Assembly (NCBI GenBank): GCA_944320865.1
Contig: CALUJC010000038.1
Location: 1 to 32,022, forward strand
From: an uncultured Bacteroides sp.
Lineage (GTDB): Bacteria; Bacteroidota; Bacteroidia; Bacteroidales; Bacteroidaceae
Direction: 5' to 3'
DNA: 32,022 bases
The translations under genes were made by a program, and so were the position numbers. Numbering within the stretch: the stretch's first letter is position 1; every line of letters starts with the position of its first letter. The notes under the pieces were generated by a model that was not told where the DNA came from, did no database searches, and saw only the letters and a list, made by a program, of their open reading frames with translations. Positions 25,293 through 32,022 of this stretch are shown piece after piece.

Positions 25293-27652
25293 CGTCTTTC
25301 ATTTATTGAATATTTAATATCACGATTCAAAAACTCTTTGTCTAATATAGACTTCGCATATTTCTTCGCAAAATTTATAGGAAGCGGGGCTATATAGGCA
25401 CCGTCCTTCGTGCGGCTGTTTTTCTTCCAGTCTTCCTTTATTGCCTCCATTAAAGGTGCGTGGGAATCTTGCAGCAAATCGCAAAACATAAACGGAGCAA
25501 TATTGCCTTCCAACGTATTCCGAGCCTCATCTGAAAACATGATTCCGGTGAAAAATGGAATGCTTTCTTCCAAATGTTGCTTGGCATAATTCATCAAGTC
25601 TTGTCCTTCTTTGGTTTCAATAAGTTCGTAAGGATTACTGGTGTAAATATATTCATCGCCATTTATCCTTTCTCCCCATTTCTTATATAAATCATCTAAT
25701 TCAAGGGCAGAACGGGTCAATAAGTTATAAGTTTTTATGAGTTGTTCTTGTTCTTCATCCAAACGGATGTCTTCGATAACCGTATATCCTTTCCTGACAG
25801 ATTCTTCGAATGTCATTTCAACAGGCTTCGAACTTTTGGTGCCAACTTGTTGCAAATCTAAATCCGATATTTTGTTATAGTACCCTATTACTTGTCCTAC
25901 CTCTGTACCGTTAAGCGCATTTAGCGGATGAAAGATACGCCCTTTATTAGTAATCTTCGTTTCCCACGCATAGCCATGGGCTTGACCATTGGCATCACCT
26001 CTTACGGAGAAATAGGAAACTCCGGATATAGTGCCGTCTTTCGACCATACGGCAATAACGGCAGGACCTGTATACGTTCTTCGATAACTAACTGCATTAG
26101 CATATCTTGGCGGTTGATTAGCAAAATAATTATCCCATGTCTCCCACACATAAGGACTTCCATAATTATTCATAGTAGCTCCTGACGTACTTTTACCCCA
26201 AAACACACAATTGGTTAAACCGCCGGCCCAAGCTGCAGAGTTATATGTGGACGAATAGTTGGCACTACGCAAAGCATCTCCTTTCTTATAATTAGGAAAA
26301 GCATTCAAATAATCACTGCCTGCTTCTGGAACAGAGCCATAAAAATCACAATTTCCGAAATAGAACCCCATTGCACCTCTTGCAGAAATTAGTACATCAT
26401 AGGCAACATCACTCTGTTTGTTCAAAGAAAAACGTGAATCATCAAACCATTGAAAATCTTGCGGATCCATAAAGAAATAGTCACCACACTTAAATTTCAT
26501 CTTGTTAGATTTATGCTCAATCATCCAAAACGTTGCTATACCTGTAGTATAGGCAGTAAAATAGTTCATTGTACCTTTACTGGAACCTGCTTCTACAATA
26601 CATCCAGAGATTGGCATATTCTCATTCATCAATTCACCATTACAAAAGACATTAACTAACCCCTCTCTGCCCAATGCACTTTGTGCATTCCAAGAATTTT
26701 TAGAACGTATAACTAAATAATAGTCTCCACTCGGAATATTCTTCGCAGTAATTTTAGGATGAAAATGATTAGAATCATCGCTATAATAAGAATAGTCATG
26801 AGGATCATCCGCCTTAAACAAATACATAACAGGATCTACTGAGGTATAAGACTCCCCTTGGATAGGATTGGTCTCAAAGGTCCAATTTCCTTTAGTTAAA
26901 GACAATTTCTTATAATAAGTATAGGCAATAGGGACTTGTTCCTTGTGCTTATAGTTGCATCCAGGAGTTTCTTTTACCACAGGAGATACTTTCCAATCAC
27001 TTTGATTTGTAAATGCAGAACGTGTAGCAAGTTCTCTACCTTGCACATTTTGCCGCAAATAACGGATATAATCATCATATTGCTTGTTCTCCACCAACAA
27101 ATTTTGAGCACTCTTTGATATCCTCATCCCATCAATGTCTGGATAAAAAGGAGCTTCCGATTCAAAAGTAATCGTGTTAATACCCGATTGCAAAAGAACA
27201 CTTTTATTCCCTTTTATTTGCACTAATTCCCAGTTAGGTTTCGTTATATTCAAGTCACCCCGGTATTCACCATTTACGTAAACAGAAACATTTTGTAATT
27301 CACTATCCTTTCTTAAATTTGATGGCAAACGTACAGGCAATATATGAGCTGCAAAACTATATTCACCACCTTCATTTACGTTTATAGTATAAGTTCGCGT
27401 CAACAACATTTCATTTGCACCGCTCTTGGTGCTCTTAACATTTTTCCTATCTATTCCTTTAGTATAAAATTTGCCATATTGATATTCAAAGCCATTGTCA
27501 ATATCGTTGTTTGTAGTGGCAGGCGAAGCAACGTCCGCTTCTTTCTGTTCAAAAGTCATTACCTCCAGTGTTTCGTCCTTGCACTGTGCAAGTAAACACA
27601 ATATGAGAAACATTATTGCCTTGTTTGCAAATTGTTCAATTCTATTTTTCAT
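25289..27652 (-). CDS. Large lipoprotein with jelly-roll-like and possible papain-like domains
   Basis: The 787-residue protein has lipobox LLAQC (Cys24) followed by KDETLE. Residues about 85-180 (YTINVNEGGEYSFAAHILPV, LLQSGINTITFESEAPFYPD) look like a carbohydrate-binding-type jelly roll. Residues about 240-340 (LSLTKGNWTFETNP, DPVMYLFKADDPHDYSYYSD, NIPSGDYYLVIRSKN) resemble a pre-peptidase C-terminal domain. Residues about 470-595 contain WAGGLTNCVFWG (Cys482) and HGYAWETKITNKGRIFHPL (His559) then VGQVIGYYN, a Cys...His...W.SK layout reminiscent of DUF7689/papain-like proteins. Enzyme activity is not shown. It is translationally coupled to the C10 protease, which makes a substrate, activator or co-protease relationship plausible. 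The family name is a guess; I do not recognise the full architecture. Confidence 0.7.
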   Translation of the reverse strand: MKNRIEQFANKAIMFLILCLLAQCKDETLEVMTFEQKEADVASPATTNNDIDNGFEYQYGKFYTKGIDRKNVKSTKSGANEMLLTRTYTINVNEGGEYSFAAHILPVRLPSNLRKDSELQNVSVYVNGEYRGDLNITKPNWELVQIKGNKSVLLQSGINTITFESEAPFYPDIDGMRISKSAQNLLVENKQYDDYIRYLRQNVQGRELATRSAFTNQSDWKVSPVVKETPGCNYKHKEQVPIAYTYYKKLSLTKGNWTFETNPIQGESYTSVDPVMYLFKADDPHDYSYYSDDSNHFHPKITAKNIPSGDYYLVIRSKNSWNAQSALGREGLVNVFCNGELMNENMPISGCIVEAGSSKGTMNYFTAYTTGIATFWMIEHKSNKMKFKCGDYFFMDPQDFQWFDDSRFSLNKQSDVAYDVLISARGAMGFYFGNCDFYGSVPEAGSDYLNAFPNYKKGDALRSANYSSTYNSAAWAGGLTNCVFWGKSTSGATMNNYGSPYVWETWDNYFANQPPRYANAVSYRRTYTGPAVIAVWSKDGTISGVSYFSVRGDANGQAHGYAWETKITNKGRIFHPLNALNGTEVGQVIGYYNKISDLDLQQVGTKSSKPVEMTFEESVRKGYTVIEDIRLDEEQEQLIKTYNLLTRSALELDDLYKKWGERINGDEYIYTSNPYELIETKEGQDLMNYAKQHLEESIPFFTGIMFSDEARNTLEGNIAPFMFCDLLQDSHAPLMEAIKEDWKKNSRTKDGAYIAPLPINFAKKYAKSILDKEFLNRDIKYSINERR

Positions 27653-27710
27653 GATAGTAACTGTTTGGTTATTATGGTTAGTAGAGAAAGTGCCGAAATG
27701 TGATTGTCAT

Positions 27711-27806
27711 ATCATTCTGTCTTCCCGACCGAAGTGGAGGGATCTTAATATTCATTTTACTACTTCATGTAAGACCTTTTGACTACGCTCAAGATGACAG
27801 AATGAT
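27711..27806. repeat. Palindromic MITE-like repeat with 11-bp inverted ends
   Basis: ATCATTCTGTC (27711-27721) and GACAGAATGAT (27796-27806) are perfect inverted ends. The interior continues as an imperfect palindrome, with the two arms reading GTCTTCCCGACCGAAGTGG and GTCATCTTGAGCGTAGTC. It resembles the dispersed TGTCATCCTGAGCG-type repeat of Bacteroidetes genomes. It fills most of the 200-bp gap between the 292- and 787-residue lipoprotein genes. Confidence 0.75.
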
Positions 27807-27852
27807 AACAACCTTGCATTATGCACATCCTCTTGTTATTTGTGTTCCATGT

Positions 27853-28731
27853 TTATCGCTGTATTGTTGCGGTTACGAATTTCCCATTAGGTGCTTTGGC
27901 TGTTCCTGTTATCGTTCCTCTGACTAAATTTATATTCATGTCATTTGCATATAGCGATTCTCTTTTGTAATCTGGAACACTGAGGGTGGATACATTATCC
28001 TCTTCTATTCCATCACTGCCAAGGGCAATGGTTTCATAACGGCCATTGGGGAGTCCTATTTCTATATATATTCCTTGCCATTCAAGTATAAGTCGGGTGC
28101 TATACGCTTTCCCTGTGGATTCCCTTTCTGCGCTAACCCGGTAACCGCAAGTAATGGCATTGGTGCTATGGGCTACCCAAAAGGCGACAGTGACTTTCGT
28201 ATCGTGCTGGATATTAACCTTAGTTCCCGGAGCGTCATTTGTTATTTCCTTTAATTCTATGATAGGCTTCCCACTATAATATAGCAAAGCTCCATCGGTT
28301 ATTTCGTAAATTGCTTTGTCAATTTTGTGGTATGCCTGAAGGTTGTTGATGAGCTTCTCTTCGTCGTTGATAAGACTTATGACAGAACGATAAGCCTTTG
28401 TATGGATTTTATATTGCGTGTAGCCAGAAGCACCTAACTTATAGATAGTATCTCCTATTTGGTATTCATTCTTCTCATTGAACAATTCGCTTAAACCGGT
28501 CAACTGCTTGTAACATTCCACAATACTCTGTTCTGCTTCATCAGCAACAGCAATGCCATCCTTTTGCAAGTGTTCACAATAGATTTTAAAGTCTTCATAT
28601 GTGGCAAAGACTTTTCTTGTAGGGTCATACAACTGATTCTCAGAAGATGCCACAAAATTTTCCTCTTCATTTAAGCAACTTACGCATGCTATGCACACAA
28701 TTAATGCTAACAAAAAATTCATTGTTTTCAT
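27853..28731 (-). CDS. Lipoprotein of unknown function (DUF4848-like)
   Basis: The 292-residue protein has lipobox ACVSC followed by LNEEE, again acidic after the Cys. The N-terminal half is helical (VFATYEDFKIYCEHLQKDGI, EQSIVECYKQLTGL). The C-terminal half is beta-rich with repeated short strands (DTKVTVAFWVAHSTNAITCG, LILEWQGIYIEIGLPNGRYE, VRGTITGTAKAPNGKFVT). I recall similar Bacteroides lipoproteins under the name DUF4848 near DUF3244 genes, which I could not verify. The function is unknown. It is on the same strand as the regulator and protease genes. Confidence 0.65.
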   Translation of the reverse strand: MKTMNFLLALIVCIACVSCLNEEENFVASSENQLYDPTRKVFATYEDFKIYCEHLQKDGIAVADEAEQSIVECYKQLTGLSELFNEKNEYQIGDTIYKLGASGYTQYKIHTKAYRSVISLINDEEKLINNLQAYHKIDKAIYEITDGALLYYSGKPIIELKEITNDAPGTKVNIQHDTKVTVAFWVAHSTNAITCGYRVSAERESTGKAYSTRLILEWQGIYIEIGLPNGRYETIALGSDGIEEDNVSTLSVPDYKRESLYANDMNINLVRGTITGTAKAPNGKFVTATIQR

Positions 28732-28818
28732 GTCGTTTGTTTTTAAAGTTAATAAAGTGGTTATTAGTTAGTACTTTTCATCTATTGATTATGATATCAT
28801 TATTACCTTAGGTTATTA

Positions 28819-29205
28819 CTACTCTTTTTCAAATTTCCCTTCTACTTTCAGATATTCACTTCGAAAAATGAGCATATACTCTCCTGGTACAAGTTCTGCT
28901 ATATCAATTGTATGAATGTCACCACCAGATAAATAAAAGCTATTCTCATACACAAGATTCTCACTACTATCCATAATTTGAATAGTAAAAGGATAGTTCC
29001 CTTGACTGATAAGAGAAATTTCGATATAGCCATTATTAACCAAATAAGCTTCAATCGGAATAAACATAGGCACTTTTTTCCCTTTTCCACACCAACCACC
29101 TTGCGATTTAATGATAATTTTTTCCTTACTAAACACAGCACTTTGTATTGAAGAAGGAACTACTGCCAGAAAAGATAGCAATAAAATGAATTGTAACATT
29201 TTCAT
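28819..29205 (-). CDS. Small exported DUF3244-type protein
   Basis: The 128-residue protein has a signal peptide (MKMLQFILLLSFLAVVPSSIQS). An Ig-like beta sandwich follows: GGWCGKGKKVPMFIPIEAYL, IEISLISQGNYPFTIQIMDS, ENLVYENSF and LVPGEYMLIFRSEYLKVEGK. This pattern, including the PIEAYL and IQIMD strands, fits DUF3244, a family often found beside periplasmic-TPR/HTH regulators in Bacteroides. It is probably periplasmic. It may be a signal partner of the upstream regulator. A -7 box TAATTTTG lies at 29230-29237 on the minus strand. Confidence 0.75.
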   Translation of the reverse strand: MKMLQFILLLSFLAVVPSSIQSAVFSKEKIIIKSQGGWCGKGKKVPMFIPIEAYLVNNGYIEISLISQGNYPFTIQIMDSSENLVYENSFYLSGGDIHTIDIAELVPGEYMLIFRSEYLKVEGKFEKE

Positions 29206-29229
29206 ATTTCTTCTGTTTTTGGTTTACTG

Positions 29230-29237
29230 CAAAATTA
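29230..29237 (-). promoter_or_regulatory. -7 box upstream of the DUF3244 gene
   Basis: The minus strand reads TAATTTTG, matching TAnnTTTG, 25 nt before the start codon. This marks a likely target promoter of the adjacent regulator. Confidence 0.45.
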
Positions 29238-29363
29238 CCACAAACAAAAGAATAATGATACAGACACAGCATTTACAGCATAGACATATAACTACTGATA
29301 ATCAATACTTTACACAAAACATAATAGACAAAGTATAGACAAGAGAGGCTTGATAGACAAAAT

Positions 29364-31064
29364 TCAGAGCAATTCTCCCACCAAATAGTCGTACAAAGAA
29401 GTCTTAGGTGGCAACGTGATTTTCAGCTTTTCTTTCAGTCGCAAATGTTTAGTGCGAACAGAAGCCGGGTTAATATCCAACAAGCGCGCTTCTGTATTGA
29501 CATCAAAGCCACACATAAAGAAACAACAATAACGCCATTCCTGATCTGACATTTCAGGACAAACGTTGAAAATGTATGATTTTAAAGAAGGGTAAATCGT
29601 CATGATTTCATTCTCAATCCGTGTCCAATGCCGTTCAGTAAGGAGGGATTTTCCTACGCTATATTTATTTTGGCTGGCTAAATTTGCCAATTCTTTATAG
29701 ATAGATGATGAAACAGTCAGCTTATACTGTAATTTCCGACAAGCCGATACCAGTTCAGCAATTCTTCCTTTCTGCTTCTGATATTCATCACTTTCCTTTT
29801 TTAAGTCAATAAGTTGCGCCTTCCTCTTTTCCAATTCCAATGAGAAATGAAGCAATTGGTTTTTCATCGTACTCAACTCTATCTGCTGAGCCTGCATTTT
29901 TTCCTTTACCCCTTTCCTATATAACAAGACTAACAAGATAATTAATAGAATGCCTAAAATGCAACTGATAGAAATAAAGGCATGTACCTTCTTGATAGTT
30001 TTTAACCCATGAATTTCTTTCAACCTTTCTTGGTCGTTATATTTGCGTTCAATATTCAATATTTTAGCCTCATTCTCTGCCATAATAAGAGAATCTGTCA
30101 GGTATTTATATTCTTCAAGATTTTCGAGCGCTAAGTCATATTTTCCCTCTTTTTTATAAAGTTCATAATACAATAAATGGATACTATAAGCATTCTCAAG
30201 ATTTCGAGGAGATAAGTTTTCCAACAAATCTTTTGCTTTTTGTAGCGAGTCCATATCCAAATATAATTCTACAACGGCAATAATAGCCGGTATTGTATCA
30301 TGTTTGGCTTTCAAAGTTTTAAACAGATATCTTTTTGCCCTTTGGAAATCCCCCATAAAGCGATAAACATTTCCAATATAATTGGCCATACAAGTTTTCT
30401 GTTCTTCGTCGCCCACCACATCCGCCACCGAATCCGCCTTGAACAATATCTCCAATGCCTTGGGCAGCGAGTCCATCAGGGCATACTCCCGCCCCATGTC
30501 GCGCAGGGCGTAGGCATAGCTTTTCAGGTTTCCGGCCTTTTGAAAACATTCGGCAGCCGTGCGATACTTGCCGATGGCCTCGTTCCACATTGCCCGCTCG
30601 GCATACATATCCGCCATGTAGCTGTGGATGTAGCCCGCACGGTTGTGCAGCCCATGTTGCTCAGCCACCGCCAGGGCTTGGGCATAGGCGGTCATGGCCC
30701 GCTCGTAGTCGCCGTCTTCCAGATAAGCGCGGCCCAGGTAGAGCAAGATGCGCGCCTGCTCGCCGGGCGTGCCGTGCGAGGCATACCACTGCGCCGCCCG
30801 CCGGTAGTGGCGGAAGGCGGGCAAGGAGTGCGACAAGAACGTATCCGCCAGCTGCCCCTGCAGCATGCACCACCGAGCCACCTCGGGACGGGTGAGGCTG
30901 TCCGGCGCAGGCAGGCGGGCCAACAGGCGGGCGGCGCTGTCGGCATCAGTAGCCAGCAGATGCTCCGCCCCGCGCAGCGCGGCAACCACTTCCGGGCGCT
31001 CGCGCTGCGCGCAGCCGGCCACCAAGGCCATGAACAGCAGGAGAATGTAGGGCAGTCTCTTCAT
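29364..31064 (-). CDS. Membrane-spanning TPR sensor with cytoplasmic LuxR-like HTH
   Basis: The 566-residue protein starts with a lipoprotein-like signal (LVAGC). TPR repeats follow to about residue 330 (ARILLYLGRAYLEDGDYERA, AGYIHSYMADMYAERAMWNE, SYAYALRDMGREYALMDS). A single membrane helix lies near 353-377 (FISISCILGILLIILLVLLY), then a coiled coil (KMQAQQIELSTMKNQLLHFS...). The C-terminal HTH region is NTEARLLDINPASVRTKHLRLKEKL. This layout puts the TPRs in the periplasm and the DNA-binding end in the cytoplasm. The first about 214 codons are GC-rich and the rest AT-rich, a sharp break near 30420. Two palindromic elements separate the ATG from a candidate promoter at 31449. I infer that it controls the downstream lipoprotein/protease genes. 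Confidence 0.82.
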   Translation of the reverse strand: MKRLPYILLLFMALVAGCAQRERPEVVAALRGAEHLLATDADSAARLLARLPAPDSLTRPEVARWCMLQGQLADTFLSHSLPAFRHYRRAAQWYASHGTPGEQARILLYLGRAYLEDGDYERAMTAYAQALAVAEQHGLHNRAGYIHSYMADMYAERAMWNEAIGKYRTAAECFQKAGNLKSYAYALRDMGREYALMDSLPKALEILFKADSVADVVGDEEQKTCMANYIGNVYRFMGDFQRAKRYLFKTLKAKHDTIPAIIAVVELYLDMDSLQKAKDLLENLSPRNLENAYSIHLLYYELYKKEGKYDLALENLEEYKYLTDSLIMAENEAKILNIERKYNDQERLKEIHGLKTIKKVHAFISISCILGILLIILLVLLYRKGVKEKMQAQQIELSTMKNQLLHFSLELEKRKAQLIDLKKESDEYQKQKGRIAELVSACRKLQYKLTVSSSIYKELANLASQNKYSVGKSLLTERHWTRIENEIMTIYPSLKSYIFNVCPEMSDQEWRYCCFFMCGFDVNTEARLLDINPASVRTKHLRLKEKLKITLPPKTSLYDYLVGELL

Positions 31065-31085
31065 CTTTTTCAGGTTTCAAGTTCA

Positions 31086-31434
31086 GAGCCTGTTTAGAGC
31101 CTGTTTAAATTTTCCTCTGAAAGCTTTTTATTCAGTCCTCTTTGAGCCTCTTTTCGGTCTATTTTTCTGTTGTCTCTCGTCACATAGCCCGCTATGCTCC
31201 TCATAACAACAGAAAAATATCCTCGAAAACAGCCCTCAAAATAGGACTGAGCAAAATTTAAACAGGCTCTTAAATTTTCCTCTTTTAAGTTTTTATCAGC
31301 CCCTTTTTGAGCCTCTTTCCGGTCTCTTTTCCTGTTGTTATTCGTCACGTAGCCCGCTACGCTCCTCATGACAACAGAAAAATATCCTCGAAAACAGCCC
31401 TCAAAATGAGGCTGAGCAAAATTTAAACAGGCTC
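31086..31434. mobile_element. Two 173-bp palindromic elements, one inserted into the other
   Basis: Copy 1 occupies 31097-31269. Copy 2 is split: 31086-31096 and 31273-31434. Each is bounded by GAGCCTGTTTAAATTTT and AAAATTTAAACAGGCTC. Copy 1 lies inside the left end of copy 2 and is flanked by TTA on both sides, a likely 3-bp target duplication. Each copy is an imperfect hairpin: outer TIR stem, a CAGTCC/GGACTG arm, a CTGTTGT/ACAACAG arm, and a centre CATAGC/GCTATG. The 91-codon minus-strand frame across both copies (MRSVAGYVT...) repeats a 55-residue unit and is a product of the repeat, not a gene. Confidence 0.85.
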
Positions 31435-31448
31435 TTAGAGAGTCGCCG

Positions 31449-31456
31449 CAAAGATA
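31449..31456 (-). promoter_or_regulatory. Candidate -7 box of the TPR-HTH regulator, beyond the palindromic elements
   Basis: The minus strand reads TATCTTTG, an exact TAnnTTTG match. If it drives the regulator, the leader would be about 380 nt and would carry both palindromic elements. No clear -33 box. Confidence 0.4.
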
Positions 31457-31659
31457 AGGAAAAATATAGAAAGAGCCTGCACAAGTAGCGCCACAACAGA
31501 TAAACTCCGAATATTTGTATGAATATTTTTATTCCTGCATATTTTTCCCACCGCATAAACAAATCTTTACATGAAAAATTTCAATCATTCACCTTTCCTT
31601 ACAAAAAACACCCCGACGGACATTCATAATCAATTCTTATTCAATATATTACCATGACA

Positions 31660-31758
31660 AATACGCCTCAACTACGTACCACCTCCGACTCTCCTCCGAT
31701 ACAAGTCCGACACAAGTCCGATAATCCTTCGGCGTATTAGGTCGGAGGTGGACCGTAG
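31660..31758. repeat. Two interleaved inverted repeats
   Basis: AATACGCC (31660-31667) pairs with GGCGTATT (31731-31738). CTACG-TA-CCACCTCCGAC (31672-31689) pairs with GTCGGAGGTGG-AC-CGTAG (31741-31758). The pairings cross, so as RNA they would form a pseudoknot or alternative folds. Between them ACAAGTCCGA occurs twice in tandem. Confidence 0.6.
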
Positions 31759-31887
31759 GAAATACGGACAAGATACGGCGAAAAGCAGGAGGGATAGGCT
31801 TGAAAAGCAGGGGATATTGTTAAGGAAAATGATAATTTAGTTGACAAGGAGACAAGTTGACGAGGCAACGAGAGGCGGAGTATTTGC

Positions 31888-31957
31888 GGACGGCAACGCC
31901 GTCCAACCATGCTTAACCGCTGTGTGCCGCGCAGCGGTACCTGCGGTGTATGCAGGT
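31888..31957. repeat. Cluster of three short GC-rich hairpins
   Basis: The perfect stems are GGACGGC/GCCGTCC (31888-31904, loop AAC), CCGCTG/CAGCGG (31917-31937) and ACCTGC/GCAGGT (31939-31957). A further CGACC/GGTCG pairing follows near 31972-31988. No U-tracts. Confidence 0.5.
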
Positions 31958-32022
31958 GAGCGCAAGCACCCCGACCTCGAAGGGGTCGAACAAGCTATGT
32001 CCCGTCGGTATGGGGTTGAACC

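Larger units (their letters stand above)
31457..32022. other. Right-end non-coding stretch
   Basis: No gene was found. It is AT-rich to about 31650. It then holds two interleaved inverted repeats (31660-31758) and, from 31888 to the end, a series of short GC-rich hairpins. A gene beyond the window edge cannot be excluded. Confidence 0.55.

Noticed and set aside
31094-31369. 91-codon minus-strand ORF with repeated peptide MRSVAGYVT / MRSIAGYVT
   Set aside because: It runs across both copies of the palindromic element and its internal repetition is just the element repeated; no ribosome binding site or independent support.

Overview
The window reads as chromosomal DNA of a gut Bacteroides. This rests on repeated promoter -7 boxes of the Bacteroides form TAnnTTTG, weak or absent Shine-Dalgarno sequences, many lipoproteins, and families typical of the genus: an HU-like/DUF4469 protein, a GLUG protein, DUF3244, a C10 protease, a periplasmic-TPR/HTH regulator and a BspA-type leucine-rich protein. 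The species cannot be named from the sequence alone.

Layout. 1-1187 (-): 5' part of a collagen-like modular lipoprotein, preceded by a long leader rich in inverted repeats. 1885-4075 (+): a MATE efflux gene behind an apparent attenuator (18-codon leader ORF running into a terminator hairpin), then an M15/DUF5715-like lipoprotein. 4153-7140 (-): a large secreted double beta-helix plus propeller protein. 7308-8360 (+): a leucine-rich surface protein. 8370-9989 (-): an ABC-F ATPase with one decayed ATP site. 10074-13421 (-): a compact five-gene run of two paralogous small membrane proteins, leuB, cysK and a TPR protein. 13563-15505 (+): an antitoxin-like ORF fused by an apparent deletion to a headless GLUG gene, seven 24-bp tandem repeats, and an HU-like/DUF4469 protein. 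15841-17939: trkH and a MarC-family gene, convergent. 18127-20629 (+): Crp/Fnr regulator, EamA transporter and secreted metallo-beta-lactamase-fold protein. 20712-22811 (-): outer-membrane barrel and guaA.

23164-31064 (-) is a distinct, mostly AT-rich block: a regulator with periplasmic TPRs and a cytoplasmic HTH, then a DUF3244 protein, a lipoprotein, a 787-residue lipoprotein with a possible papain-like C/H core, a C10 (streptopain-type) cysteine protease overlapping it by ATGA, and another lipoprotein. It is flanked by copies of a palindromic element: a 71-bp deleted copy at 22995-23065, and two 173-bp copies, one nested in the other, at 31086-31434. I infer an envelope-stress or surface-proteolysis module. 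It is the best candidate here for an undescribed system.

The most testable single signals are the MATE attenuator, the palindromic element with compensatory stem changes and nested insertion, the C10 protease locus, and the composition break inside the TPR-HTH regulator.
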